This document shows positions 1 to 8,393 of a DNA stretch of 64,000 bases, in pieces. This stretch comes from Prosthecobacter sp. (GTDB lineage: Bacteria > Verrucomicrobiota > Verrucomicrobiia > Verrucomicrobiales > Verrucomicrobiaceae). Below the pieces are notes generated by a model, which was given only the letters and a program-made list of their open reading frames with translations, was not told the origin of the DNA and searched no databases. The DNA lies in the NCBI GenBank assembly GCA_019186985.1, contig JABARQ010000020.1:62001-126000 (forward strand), in the 5' to 3' direction. A program made the translations under genes and the position numbers. Position 1 is the first letter of the stretch. The number at the start of each line of letters is the position of its first letter.

Positions 1-824
1 CGGCGCTGGAGGGAGACGTCCCCGGGGTTCAGGGTCAGCGCGTATTCGTAGAAGGACAGGGCGTTGGCCAGGTCGCCAAGCTCCTCATAAAGCTGGGCGA
101 TGGCCTTGACATGGTTGATGTTGCCCTGGTCCTCGTTGTACTTCGCGGAGAAGCGCGCCAGCAGCTCCTCGGTCTGCTCCTTGGTGCGGCCCTGGCGGTT
201 GAGAAGCTCCAGCTCGTTCTGCTCGTCGGCGTTCTTGATGGCGCTCTTGAAGTCGCCGCCCCAGCCCTGCCTGAGAATCGAGGAACGCGCCGCCGCATCC
301 TTTTCGCCCTTGGTGGCGATCATGTCCCGAGGGTCGATCTTGGCGATCGCCCCATAAACCTCCGCCGCCTTTTCCGGCTGGTCGTAGGTCATGTAGTGGG
401 TCGCCAGCTGATGCATCAGCTTGGTGTTCTGGGGCTGCCCCATGCGGATCGTTTCCAGAGCAAAGGACGCCAGTTCGTGGAACTGCAATTTGAGGGCCAG
501 CTCATAGAGCTGCTTGTTGGCGCTTTCACTGAAGGGATCCTTTTGAAACACGCGCTCCTCCAGGTCGGCAATGGCCTCCCAGGGATCCTTCTTTCCACCA
601 CCGCCGAAGAGCCCGCCGCCCAGGCTGAACTTCTTGCCGCTGCCTGCCACCTCGCCCTCCGCACGGCGCAGCACCTTGCGTCCGTCCAGGAATCCGGGGA
701 CTTCCTTCACGATGGGAAGGATCAGGCTCACGGCATATTCCCAATTTTTCTGCTCAATGGCGAGCATGCCTTTTTTCCAGAGGTTGTGATACTTGGGGTC
801 GAGCTGGGCTTCGGTGACGATCAT
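1..824 (-). CDS. TPR-repeat protein, 3' part missing at window edge
   Basis: An open frame reads from ATG at 824 leftwards to base 1 without a stop, so about 274 N-terminal residues are seen and the C terminus lies outside the window. The protein opens with residues MIVTEAQLDPKYHNLWKKGM and then has helical pairs typical of tetratricopeptide repeats (for example NPGDVSLQR near the edge and a YEELGDLANALSFYEYAL segment). A Gly-rich stretch near residues 70-80 separates the first helices from the rest. There is no signal peptide, so it is probably a cytoplasmic scaffold. It is followed on the same strand by nothing visible; upstream lies a small membrane-protein gene read the same way, which may share its operon. 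Function beyond protein-protein interaction is not recognisable. Confidence 0.8.
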   Translation of the reverse strand, partial: MIVTEAQLDPKYHNLWKKGMLAIEQKNWEYAVSLILPIVKEVPGFLDGRKVLRRAEGEVAGSGKKFSLGGGLFGGGGKKDPWEAIADLEERVFQKDPFSESANKQLYELALKLQFHELASFALETIRMGQPQNTKLMHQLATHYMTYDQPEKAAEVYGAIAKIDPRDMIATKGEKDAAARSSILRQGWGGDFKSAIKNADEQNELELLNRQGRTKEQTEELLARFSAKYNEDQGNINHVKAIAQLYEELGDLANALSFYEYALTLNPGDVSLQR

Positions 825-859
825 GGTTGGAGTTGGGGGGGATGAAAACTCGGGGGGGC

Positions 860-1075
860 TTACTTCTTGGCGCCGGAAGGCTGCTTGGATGACGAAGGCG
901 CAGGAGCCTTATCTTCGGAGGGCGCTGCCCCGATCAGGGTGGTCAGGGCCTTCCATTCTTCGCGCATGCCCCGGCTGAAGCCTTCCATGCTGAATCCATG
1001 CTCGAAAAGCACCATCCAGACAAAGGTGGCGGCGAGGAAGGCGAAGAACCAGAGGATTTTGGAAAGCAGGCGCAT
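860..1075 (-). CDS. small single-pass membrane protein
   Basis: A 71-residue protein starting MRLLSKILWFF. Residues 5-25 form one hydrophobic helix, and the C-terminal half is short, charged and rich in Pro, Ala, Ser and Lys. The frame continues upstream to an ATG at 1144, but the extra residues are not membrane-like and the 1075 start places the helix directly after a short positive head, so I prefer it. It lies 35 bp upstream of the TPR gene on the same strand, which suggests co-transcription from the divergent 1076-1235 promoter region. No family is recognised. Confidence 0.6.
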   Translation of the reverse strand: MRLLSKILWFFAFLAATFVWMVLFEHGFSMEGFSRGMREEWKALTTLIGAAPSEDKAPAPSSSKQPSGAKK

Positions 1076-1235
1076 GAGCCGGAAAAATACGTTACTACAA
1101 ATAAACAGCCTCCAGCGTCCAGCACGGAGTTTTTGAGTTTGCACCCGCTTCCGCCTTCTCAGGGGCGTTTGCAGGGGCTCAGAACGGCAAAAAAAGACTT
1201 CTAAGACGCCCGGAAGTCATCATATCTACGCATCC

Positions 1236-1514
1236 ATGAACGAATCGGACCTCCAGGGAATGCTCCAACGGGCCACCGCCTCACCGGCGGACAGCCTGCC
1301 CGGCTCCCTAAGGGAGGAAATCATGCGCCGGGTTCGGACGGATGACGGACGGGCCAGGCGCTGGCGATCCTTCACCCTCTGGCTTCTGGCTCTTGGCATG
1401 GTTACTGGCCTGGGCACGGCCTTGATCATCGGCTGGTCCATGGCTTCTCGTGACACGGCCCACTCCCAGCCGCCCCGGCTGGAGCTGATCCAGGGAGGGG
1501 GTGTTCTGAAATGA
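1236..1514 (+). CDS. CnrY-like membrane anti-sigma factor (putative)
   Basis: A 92-residue protein with a charged cytoplasmic N-terminal half (residues 1-44), one transmembrane helix (about 45-67) and a short outer tail. In size, topology and position it matches CnrY of Cupriavidus metallidurans, the membrane anti-sigma factor that holds the ECF factor CnrH until the periplasmic sensor CnrX binds nickel or cobalt. Sequence similarity to CnrY is too low to see by eye, so this call rests on architecture and on the two genes that follow. Its stop overlaps the next start by 4 bp (ATGA at 1511), implying translational coupling. Confidence 0.55.
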   Translation: MNESDLQGMLQRATASPADSLPGSLREEIMRRVRTDDGRARRWRSFTLWLLALGMVTGLGTALIIGWSMASRDTAHSQPPRLELIQGGGVLK

Positions 1515-1972
1515 GTCTGCGTGCCCGCTGGCTGCTGCTTTCCGTGGTTTGTTCGATGCTGCTGGCTGGCGGCACGGCCTGGTGGGCCACGGACCTCTAC
1601 CTGCATCGGCACGGGGAGGGTCATGCTCAGGAGCATCTGGCCCCGGATTTCCACGCCTGGATGCATGAGCATCTGGACATCACCCCTGAACAACACGCCG
1701 CGCTGGAATCCGTGGAGGCGGAGTTTGAGCAGTCCCGAACCCGTCTGAAGGCTGAAATCCGCGCCGCTGGCCTGGAACTGGCGGAGGTGATCCGCAAGGC
1801 GGAGGCAGGCGACCCTCGCATCAAAGACGCCCTCCAGCGTCTGAACCGCAACCAGGCTGAACTACAACATCGGACTCTTGACCATTTCTTTGCCATGAAA
1901 CGCTTCCTGCGCCCGGCGCAGGCGGCCAAGCTGCTCGACTGGACCCATGACAGCCTTACCCGCGAGCCTTGA
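1511..1972 (+). CDS. CnrX-like periplasmic heavy-metal sensor
   Basis: A 153-residue protein with an N-terminal membrane anchor (about residues 7-24) and a helical periplasmic domain of the Metal_resist/CnrX type. All five ligands I recall for Ni/Co in CnrX (H42, H46, E63, H119, M123) have counterparts with identical spacing: H48 and H52 in FHAWMHEH, E69 in SVEAEFE, H125 and M129 in DHFFAMKRF. The conserved turn LDITPEQ follows the first His pair. The start has the only clear purine-rich ribosome-binding stretch seen nearby (AGGGAGGGGG), inside the preceding gene. It overlaps the sigma-factor gene by 26 bp. The role is inferred to be metal sensing that releases the sigma factor. Confidence 0.8.
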   Translation: MSLRARWLLLSVVCSMLLAGGTAWWATDLYLHRHGEGHAQEHLAPDFHAWMHEHLDITPEQHAALESVEAEFEQSRTRLKAEIRAAGLELAEVIRKAEAGDPRIKDALQRLNRNQAELQHRTLDHFFAMKRFLRPAQAAKLLDWTHDSLTREP

Positions 1973-2552
1973 CTGCCTGATCGGCCCCACCCCTACGGAG
2001 GAAAGCCTGGAGAAGGTGAAAATCCGTGCCGCCCAGCAGGGCGACATGACGGCCTTTGAATGGATCGTCCGCCAGCATGAGGAGCGCCTTTTCACCTTCT
2101 GCTGCCGGTGGCTGCGCTGCAACCAGGATGCCCGTGAAGTCTGCCAGGACGCCTTTGTACGTGCCTGGCAGGCGCTTCCCGACTTCGAAGGCCGGTGCAG
2201 CATCTCCACCTGGCTTTATCAGATCGCCCTCAACCTCTGCCGTGACCGCGCCAAAACCCGCTCCACCAGGCAGCAAGCCTGCACGGTCGCCCTGGAGGAT
2301 GTCGAAGGTCAGCCGGCCTGTCCCCTCCCCGCCCCGGACCGCAGCGCGGAGTGGCGCGGCGAGATGCAGAAGCTGGAACGTGGCCTGGCCGCGCTTCCTG
2401 AAAAGCTTCGCGCCGCCCTCATGCTGACCAGCCAGGAGGGACTCAGCCAGGAGGAGTGCGCCTTGATCCTCAACTGCTCCGTCCGCAGCGTCGAGGGCCG
2501 CGTCTACCGGGCCCGGCAGATGCTGCTGGAATGGTGGAACCGCCAGGGTTGA
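1947..2552 (+). CDS. ECF-type RNA polymerase sigma factor (CnrH-like)
   Basis: A 201-residue sigma-70 family ECF factor. Region 2 spans roughly residues 39-105, with the core-binding and -10-reading motif DAREVCQDAFVRAWQ and the STWLYQIALNLCRD segment. Region 4 spans about 143-195, with a helix-turn-helix (LSQEECALILNCSVRSVEGRVYRAR) that reads the -35 element. It is the third gene of a tightly overlapping operon with a CnrY-sized membrane protein and a CnrX-like sensor, the same order as cnrYXH. No efflux genes (cnrCBA-like) follow: the next gene is convergent, 4 bp away. Its targets must therefore lie elsewhere. Confidence 0.9.
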   Translation: MTALPASLDCLIGPTPTEESLEKVKIRAAQQGDMTAFEWIVRQHEERLFTFCCRWLRCNQDAREVCQDAFVRAWQALPDFEGRCSISTWLYQIALNLCRDRAKTRSTRQQACTVALEDVEGQPACPLPAPDRSAEWRGEMQKLERGLAALPEKLRAALMLTSQEGLSQEECALILNCSVRSVEGRVYRARQMLLEWWNRQG

Positions 2553-2556
2553 CCCT

Positions 2557-3753
2557 TCATTTCGCCTCCAGGCAAAGCACCTTGCCCGGGGCGTTCCGCA
2601 CATAGATCCGGCCGTTGGCCAGCACGGGACAGCTCCAGCACCGACCGCTCAAAACCTGGGCGCGGCTCAGTTCCTCGAACCCGGCGCTGCTTGCCTTGGC
2701 GACAACCAGCTCACCCTTTTCCGTGAGGATGATCAGCCTGCCGTCGGCGGCCATGAGCGAACCAAAACCGATGCTCTTCTCCTCCCAGGCCACGCTGCCA
2801 TCCTCCAGCTTCACGCATTTGAGCGAGCAACGGCTGTTCTGGTCGCCGTCGATGCCGTAAAGGTGACCGTCAATCAGCACGGAGGAGTTGAACTGGTTCT
2901 TCAGCACCTTGCTCTCCCAGACCTTCTCCGGCTGGCTGGCGGTGAGCTTCAAAAGCGTGCAGCCCTTGTTGTAGCCGGTCGAGATGAACAGCTTGTCGCC
3001 GCTCAGGATCGGATCGCTGGCATTGACCCCGTAGCGGGTGGCCCAGCGGTGGGACCAGACGGGCGTGCCATCCTCCACCTTCACCGCCGTGTAGGCGTCG
3101 CCGGAGGAAACCACCGCCAGCTTCACTCCATCCCGGGTGATGGGATACGGCGTGGAATAACCGGCGCTGTCGACATCGCTCTTCCACACGATCTTGCCAC
3201 CGGCCTTCTCCACGCCAAGCCCGGCCTTGCCGACATTGAGGATGAGCAGGCCGCCCTGCACCAGCGGTGCACCGGCAAAACCCCAGTCTGGAATGTTGGC
3301 CTCCGTCTCCTTCTGCACGTTCTTTTCCCAGACCACCCTGCCGGTCGCGGCCTCCAGGCAGAACAGGTCCCCCCAGCGGCTGAGGTGATACACCTTGTCC
3401 CCGTCAATGGTCGGCGTGTTGGAAGTGCCGCCTTCATAATATTTGTCACCCAGGTCGGCGGGGTATTCATGCTTCCAGACCACCTTCCCGGAGGAGGCGT
3501 CCAGGCACCAGACGGTGTCCTTTCCATCCGCATGTCCGGTCGTCAGCAAACGTCCTTCGGACACAACAAAGGAGGAGAAGCCCAGGCCGGCTTCGGCCTC
3601 CCACAGCACCTTGGGCTCAGCCCCGACCTTCCAGTCCTTCTCCGTGGAGATGCCGTCGCGCGTGAGGCCACGCCAGACCGGCCAGTCCGCCGCATGGGCC
3701 AGGGGCAGACCAACAATCAGGGAGGAGAGGCGGAGAAGCAGGGAGGTCTTCAT
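2557..3753 (-). CDS. secreted PQQ-like (BamB-type) beta-propeller protein
   Basis: A 398-residue protein with a signal peptide (MKTSLLLRLSSLIVGLPLAHA) and repeated propeller blades. Each blade has the pattern of PQQ-dependent dehydrogenases and BamB: an Ala/Asp-Gly turn followed by G-x-x-x-W (for example LDASSGKVVWKHEYP, LEAATGRVVWEKN, KLEDGSVAWEEK). Proteins with this N terminus (ADWPVWRG) are very common in Planctomycetes and Verrucomicrobia, where they are exported and mostly of unknown function. No catalytic residues of quinoprotein dehydrogenases are evident, so a binding or scaffold role is as likely as an enzymatic one. It is convergent with the sigma-factor gene. Confidence 0.85.
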   Translation of the reverse strand: MKTSLLLRLSSLIVGLPLAHAADWPVWRGLTRDGISTEKDWKVGAEPKVLWEAEAGLGFSSFVVSEGRLLTTGHADGKDTVWCLDASSGKVVWKHEYPADLGDKYYEGGTSNTPTIDGDKVYHLSRWGDLFCLEAATGRVVWEKNVQKETEANIPDWGFAGAPLVQGGLLILNVGKAGLGVEKAGGKIVWKSDVDSAGYSTPYPITRDGVKLAVVSSGDAYTAVKVEDGTPVWSHRWATRYGVNASDPILSGDKLFISTGYNKGCTLLKLTASQPEKVWESKVLKNQFNSSVLIDGHLYGIDGDQNSRCSLKCVKLEDGSVAWEEKSIGFGSLMAADGRLIILTEKGELVVAKASSAGFEELSRAQVLSGRCWSCPVLANGRIYVRNAPGKVLCLEAK

Positions 3754-3831
3754 GCATGTTCATCATCACGCCTAGCCACCGTGAAGGCAACCAACTTTGC
3801 GGTAATGCAGCCGGCACGCCTGACAGGCCGG

Positions 3832-5463
3832 CTACCGGGCGTTCAGCCCGCCTTCAAAACGACGCCAGTAGATCACCGCCACCGGCAGCACTCCGGCGCA
3901 GTGCCGCGCGGCGTCCAGCACGGACGCCCACCCTCCTGTCTCAATGGCGGTGATGACCAGGCTGCCGGCGGTGACCAGGGCCACTCCGCACAGGAAGATC
4001 GCGGCAGGCGCCACCGTCTGACGTGGTCCGGGCATCATGGCCTCCACCATGTCCCAGAAACGCCAGGCCAGCAGGGCCAGGATGACCATCGGCATGTAGC
4101 TTTCCAGACCGCCCAGCTCCGGCGCATCATAGTCGTAGAGGGCGTGAACCACGATCAACGCGCCGAGCGTGGTCAGAAACTGCGGCGCCTGGGCAAAGCG
4201 GGTGCGCAGCATGTCATACAACGCCTGGGTGGAAAGTCCGGTCAGCGCAACATGCATGAAGTTTGCCGACAGAAACCGGCCCAGCACCACGGCGCCGCCC
4301 ATGTCCTGGTAATAATCGATGTTCTCCTCCATGGCGAAGCCCAGGCCAACAAAGGCGCCCGTCATCAGCGCCATGCCCGGCATGCGCCGCCTCAGCAGCC
4401 AGGGCATGAACATGGCCGCGAGCGCCAGCTTGCAGACCTCCTCCCGAAATCCCACCCCGACGATGAGGTGAACCAGGTCCAGAGGAAACGGCACGCCCTC
4501 CTCATCAATCCCCATGTGATCCTGCTGGAAGGCGATCAGGCTCACCGTCGGCCAGATGCTGGCGACACCGGCCAGCAGAGGTGCCAGGGGCCAGATCCAG
4601 CGCCAGCCCCGGCCCGGCAGATGAACGACCAGCAGCAAATACCACAGTCCTGCGGCGAGCCCCGTCAGACAAACCGCCGCCAGAGGCAGATGTGCAAGCC
4701 TGTGCTGCAAAAGCCCATGCCATTGCATTCCGATGTCACCCAGCACCACGCCCGCCTCATGTTTCAGCAGACCTGGCATGGCTTCCAGCCAGCCTTTTTC
4801 CCGGAACACACTCAGCTTCGAGGCATCCTCCAGATGCAGGGCCAGGCGGAAGGCCGTCTCACGCAGCTGTCCGGCTTCAGGAAAACGCTGTGCCTCCTTC
4901 ATCATGGCCGCCAGGGCCTCCTCCTCCTGGCCCAGTCGCAGCAGCATGCTGGCATGCAGTTCACAGGCATGAGCCGGGCAATCCTCCTTCGCCGCCGCAG
5001 CACTCAGCCGCGCAGAAGCTTCACGGCCTGCCGGATTATCTTCGGCCAGGCAGGCGGCGAGATAATCCTCCGCCAGGCCACGCGACACCGGATCCACCAA
5101 ATGTTTGTCCAGGAGCTCCCGGACCTCGTAGGCAAGGATCGAGCCCGATTTCACATAGGCATCCCAGGTCACCTCCGGCATGTCCAGGCTCTCCGCAAGC
5201 AGAGCCAGGCTTGGGGTCAGTTTGCGCAGCCAGTGGGTGAGCCTTCTCGGATCCGGACGGGAATCGTTCGCAAGCTGCCTCCACTCGTGGCGGATCGACT
5301 GTTCGACCGGGTCCATCACTGGCCCGCCTTCACGGCCCGGGCTCGTCTGCACGATGCCCCATGCCAGCAAAAAGGCCCCGGCGACGATGCTCAGGGCCGT
5401 CTTGCGAAGGATGTCCTTCCGTCGAGACCAGTAATGCAGCCTTGAACGCCATCCCCTGTTCAT
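3832..5463 (-). CDS. PrsW-family intramembrane protease with N-terminal extension
   Basis: A 543-residue protein. The C-terminal half carries the PrsW/CAAX-like protease motifs in membrane helices: REEVCK (E341, E342), EEN (about 379-381), H404 in the MHVALTG helix and H440 in HALYDYD. The first about 240 residues contain one transmembrane helix (near 20-40) and alpha-helical, TPR-like sequence outside the membrane. B. subtilis PrsW is far shorter and cleaves the anti-sigma factor RsiW, so the extension may select substrate. I chose ATG 5463 because it overlaps the stop of the preceding gene as ATGA; a longer frame to 5496 exists but would run inside that gene. An anti-sigma substrate is an inference. 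Confidence 0.85.
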   Translation of the reverse strand: MNRGWRSRLHYWSRRKDILRKTALSIVAGAFLLAWGIVQTSPGREGGPVMDPVEQSIRHEWRQLANDSRPDPRRLTHWLRKLTPSLALLAESLDMPEVTWDAYVKSGSILAYEVRELLDKHLVDPVSRGLAEDYLAACLAEDNPAGREASARLSAAAAKEDCPAHACELHASMLLRLGQEEEALAAMMKEAQRFPEAGQLRETAFRLALHLEDASKLSVFREKGWLEAMPGLLKHEAGVVLGDIGMQWHGLLQHRLAHLPLAAVCLTGLAAGLWYLLLVVHLPGRGWRWIWPLAPLLAGVASIWPTVSLIAFQQDHMGIDEEGVPFPLDLVHLIVGVGFREEVCKLALAAMFMPWLLRRRMPGMALMTGAFVGLGFAMEENIDYYQDMGGAVVLGRFLSANFMHVALTGLSTQALYDMLRTRFAQAPQFLTTLGALIVVHALYDYDAPELGGLESYMPMVILALLAWRFWDMVEAMMPGPRQTVAPAAIFLCGVALVTAGSLVITAIETGGWASVLDAARHCAGVLPVAVIYWRRFEGGLNAR

Positions 5464-5798
5464 GACCGGGGCGGCGGCGTTTCCTGATTTCTCCACCAGT
5501 CCTGGTCACGCTCCCAGGGCGCATGCGGATCTTCCTCCGCCTTCGCCTTCAAGGCTCCGCTGAAATCCGGATCGTCCTCCAGCTCCATGATGAGCTGAAT
5601 GTGAGGCTCAGGCCGGGTCGTCCGCCGCCAGATCAACCAGGCCCAGCAGGCGAAAAAACCAAGCATGAACAGCAGCAGCCCCAGATTGATCAGGACGAAG
5701 AGGTCCATCGCCACCACATGCCCGTGGCCAGCCCCGGCCCCTTGCCCTGCGGCAGCGGGCGGATTCAGGTGGACGGGAAAGGCCAGGATGCTCGGCAT
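5460..5798 (-). CDS. single-pass membrane protein coupled to PrsW-like protease
   Basis: A 112-residue protein with one hydrophobic helix (about residues 33-57, LFVLINLGLLLFMLGFFACW), a Gly/Ala/His-containing N-terminal segment and an acidic, Trp-containing C-terminal tail. The next gene begins within its stop codon (ATGA, 4-bp overlap), so the two are translated together. That makes it a candidate partner or substrate of the PrsW-type protease, but no family is recognised. Confidence 0.7.
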   Translation of the reverse strand: MPSILAFPVHLNPPAAAGQGAGAGHGHVVAMDLFVLINLGLLLFMLGFFACWAWLIWRRTTRPEPHIQLIMELEDDPDFSGALKAKAEEDPHAPWERDQDWWRNQETPPPRS

Positions 5799-5800
5799 GG

Positions 5801-6280
5801 TCAGGAGGCTTTGTCGGCAAACACCAGGCGCATGGGGATCATGCTGGAGAAGCTGAAGCCGTGGCTGGCGAAGAAGGTCTGCGATTCCGCGCTGATCCGG
5901 TCCGTCAGCAGGGTGATGCGCTTGAAGCTTTTTTCACGCGCAAACTGCACCGCGTAGTCGAGCAGCCGCCCGCCATACCCCTGGCGCCGATGCTGCGGAT
6001 GAACGATGACGTCCTCCATGAGCACCACCGGACCGCCCTCGGCGGTACTGATGGTGAAAAGCAGGTTCACCATGCCGATGACCGTGTGATCCGTGCGCAG
6101 CACGAAGATCCTCCCAAGCTTCGGCTGCTCCAGGATCAGGCGCAGGCCCTCCGCCTGCTTGTCCTTGTCAGGCTTGAAGTCCGCCTCCTCGCTGAAGAGG
6201 GCCACCAGCAGCTCCACGAGCTGAGGCAGGTCTTCAATCGTGGCGGGCTCAATGCGGGGCTCGGTGTCAACGGACGACAT
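5801..6280 (-). CDS. GNAT-family N-acetyltransferase
   Basis: A 159-residue protein starting MSSVDTEPRIEPATIEDLPQ. It has the GNAT fold signature: the N-terminal alpha/beta unit, then a VVLMEDVIVHPQHRRQGYGGRLL segment, which holds the beta-4 strand and the acetyl-CoA pyrophosphate loop (R/Q-x-x-G-x-G/A). The acceptor substrate cannot be read from the sequence. It ends 2 bp before the start of the small membrane-protein gene, so it probably heads or shares the operon with the PrsW-like protease. Confidence 0.9.
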   Translation of the reverse strand: MSSVDTEPRIEPATIEDLPQLVELLVALFSEEADFKPDKDKQAEGLRLILEQPKLGRIFVLRTDHTVIGMVNLLFTISTAEGGPVVLMEDVIVHPQHRRQGYGGRLLDYAVQFAREKSFKRITLLTDRISAESQTFFASHGFSFSSMIPMRLVFADKAS

Positions 6281-6327
6281 GACCTTGAGTATGGAGGCGG
6301 CCTCCGGGAAAGGCAACGGGCTTCCTG

Positions 6328-7266
6328 TCACAACAAGGCCCCCACATGTGCCGAAACAGCGCTGCCAAGGCCGTCCAGGTTGTAGCCGCCCTCCAGCACT
6401 GAAACCAGCCGCCCCCCGCAATGCATGTCAGCAAGGCCGCGCAGATGACGCGTGAGCAGCGCAAAATCCCCGTCCGTCAGCCGGAACCTCCCCAGGGGGT
6501 CATGGATCCTTGAGTCAAAACCCGCGCTGATCAGGATGAGGTCAGGCTTGAAGGCATCAAGCGCCGGCAGCAGCCGCTCCTCGAAAACCTTGCTGAACTC
6601 CTGAATGCCCGCCCCTGCCGCCATGGGCAGGTTCAACGTGGCACCGGCCCCCTTCCCCTTTCCGGTTTCCTCGGCATGACCGGTGAACGGATACCACGGG
6701 CTCTGATGTGTGCTTGCAAAGAAGACGCTGCCATCCTCATAAAAAAGATCCTGCGTGCCATTCCCATGATGCACGTCCCAGTCAACAACCGCCACCTTCG
6801 ACGCCCCATGCTTCCGCTGGGCATGGCGGGCTCCCAGGGCGATGTTGTTGAAGAGGCAGAAGCCCATGCCCTTTTCGGCCGAGGCGTGATGCCCCGGCGG
6901 GCGCACGGCGCAGAAGGCGCGTGTCAACCGCCCGGACATCACTTCGTCCACGGCATTGAGCACCCCTCCCACCGCCCGCAGCGCAATCTCATGACTCTTC
7001 CCGCAGACATCCGTGTCCCCGGTGCTGAGCGTTTCCAGACCATCCTCCTCCACCTCACGGCGGACAAGGTCGATGTAACGGGCGGGATGACAGAGCTGAA
7101 GCTCCGGCTTTTCCGCCAGCCTGGATGGGATGCCCTTGAGCTTTGACAGCAGACCGGAAGCCTCCAGGGCGTTCATGACGGCCGCATATCTGCCCGGATT
7201 CTCCGGGTGCCCGGGACCAGGATCATGTTCCTGATATGCAGGGTCGAGAAGCAGTCCCGTGTTCAT
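6328..7266 (-). CDS. histone-deacetylase-fold enzyme (AcuC/HDAC class II-like)
   Basis: A 312-residue member of the arginase/deacetylase superfamily. It shows the hallmark motifs: HPENPGR near residue 20, the catalytic His pair in PPGHHA (126-127), the Zn-binding segment DWDVHHGNGTQ (162-172, with D164 and H166 as probable metal ligands), STHQSPWYPFTG and the late SAGFDSR loop. Bacterial relatives deacetylate acetyl-lysine, polyamines or acetyl-CoA synthetase; the substrate here is unknown. ATG 7266 (MNTGLLLDPAYQEHD) is preferred over the upstream in-frame start because it places the conserved first strand correctly. Confidence 0.92.
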   Translation of the reverse strand: MNTGLLLDPAYQEHDPGPGHPENPGRYAAVMNALEASGLLSKLKGIPSRLAEKPELQLCHPARYIDLVRREVEEDGLETLSTGDTDVCGKSHEIALRAVGGVLNAVDEVMSGRLTRAFCAVRPPGHHASAEKGMGFCLFNNIALGARHAQRKHGASKVAVVDWDVHHGNGTQDLFYEDGSVFFASTHQSPWYPFTGHAEETGKGKGAGATLNLPMAAGAGIQEFSKVFEERLLPALDAFKPDLILISAGFDSRIHDPLGRFRLTDGDFALLTRHLRGLADMHCGGRLVSVLEGGYNLDGLGSAVSAHVGALL

Positions 7267-7298
7267 GCTGGATTCTACGCCGCCAGGACGGGCGAACT

Positions 7299-8309
7299 TC
7301 AGGCGGACTGCCCGGTCTGGCTGCATTCCTCAGGATCATGCCGGAGCGTCAGGTGTTCCGCCAGGATGTCCTCCAGCTCCATGAAGCTGGTGATGTGGCT
7401 GAAGCGACCGCGCAGATGCTTGCCGCCCGGCAGGCTCTTCGTGTAGTTCATCAAGCGGGTGCGCATGGACCTCATGATCTCCAGCTCACCACGGGTCGTA
7501 CGCGCCAGGGCCATCTGGCAGTGTCGCCGCATCAGGGCGAACCGCTCTTCAATGCCCGCCGCAGGTGCGTGGACACCCGTGGCCAGGTAATGCCGGATCT
7601 CCCGGAACACCCACGGGTTGGTCATTGCCGCACGGCCGATCATCACGCCCCGGACACCCGTCTGCGCCCGCCTCACCTCCACGTCCTGCCCACCGGAAAT
7701 GTCACCGTTGCCGACCACCGGAATCTTCACCGCATCCGCCACCTGCGCGATCACATCCCAGTCGGCCAGTCCGCTGTAGCCCTGGGCCTTCGTCCGGCCA
7801 TGCACGGCGATGGCCTGGATGCCACAATCCTCAAGCAGCCGCGCCACCTCGACGGCATTGATGTTCTGGGAATCCCAGCCGGTGCGCATCTTGGCCGTCA
7901 CCGGCACCGGAACCGCCCTGGCCACCTCCCGCGCCACGCTGGCCAGCAGCGGGCAGTTTCTCAGCAGCGACGAGCCGCCGTTTTTCGACACCACCTTGTT
8001 CACCGGACAGCCAAAGTTGATGTCGATGAAGTCCGGCTGTTTCCAGTCGATGATCTTCCGGGCCGCCTCCCCCATCCGCACTCCATCCGCCCCGAAAAGC
8101 TGCACCCCAAGCGGACGCTGACCATCGTCAAACTCCGTGTAATGCCGTGTCCGGTCATCCCGCTGCAGGATCCCTTCCGCCGAGACAAACTCCGTCACCA
8201 TCACATCCGCCCCAAGCTCCTTGCAAAGACTGCGAAAAACGACGTCCGTGACCCCGGCCATGGGGGCGAGGTAAAGGGGGAAACGGTCGGATTGCAGCCA
8301 CGGAAGCAT
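7299..8309 (-). CDS. dusB: tRNA-dihydrouridine synthase (DusB-like)
   Basis: A 336-residue flavoenzyme that reduces uridine to dihydrouridine in the tRNA D-loop. The TIM-barrel signature is complete: LAPMAGVTDVVFR near the N terminus, INFGCPVNKV with the catalytic Cys, KMRTGWD, AIAVHGRT (His/Arg of the FMN-phosphate and substrate site), VVGNGDI and GVMIGRAAMTNPWVF. ATG 8309 puts the FMN loop 16 residues from the start, as is usual for the family; a TTG further upstream (8342) is possible. It lies 32 bp from the deacetylase-fold gene on the same strand. Subgroup assignment to DusB is by overall look. Confidence 0.92.
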   Translation of the reverse strand: MLPWLQSDRFPLYLAPMAGVTDVVFRSLCKELGADVMVTEFVSAEGILQRDDRTRHYTEFDDGQRPLGVQLFGADGVRMGEAARKIIDWKQPDFIDINFGCPVNKVVSKNGGSSLLRNCPLLASVAREVARAVPVPVTAKMRTGWDSQNINAVEVARLLEDCGIQAIAVHGRTKAQGYSGLADWDVIAQVADAVKIPVVGNGDISGGQDVEVRRAQTGVRGVMIGRAAMTNPWVFREIRHYLATGVHAPAAGIEERFALMRRHCQMALARTTRGELEIMRSMRTRLMNYTKSLPGGKHLRGRFSHITSFMELEDILAEHLTLRHDPEECSQTGQSA

Positions 8310-8393
8310 CTGGCAACCTACACTCACGCCCTGCAGGGGCAAGGTTCCTGCTTGCCTTTCATGCAGCGACAGCGTTGCTTGACGCCCACCCCG

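Noticed and set aside
2863-5445. Open plus-strand frame of 860 codons
   Set aside because: It lies antisense to the propeller and PrsW genes, its product is Gln/His/Arg-rich without motifs, and the minus-strand frames have clear families. It is a GC-skew shadow.
7236-8393. N-terminal part of a 935-codon plus-strand frame
   Set aside because: This part is antisense to dusB and has no motif; only the part from ATG 8394 is taken as a gene.
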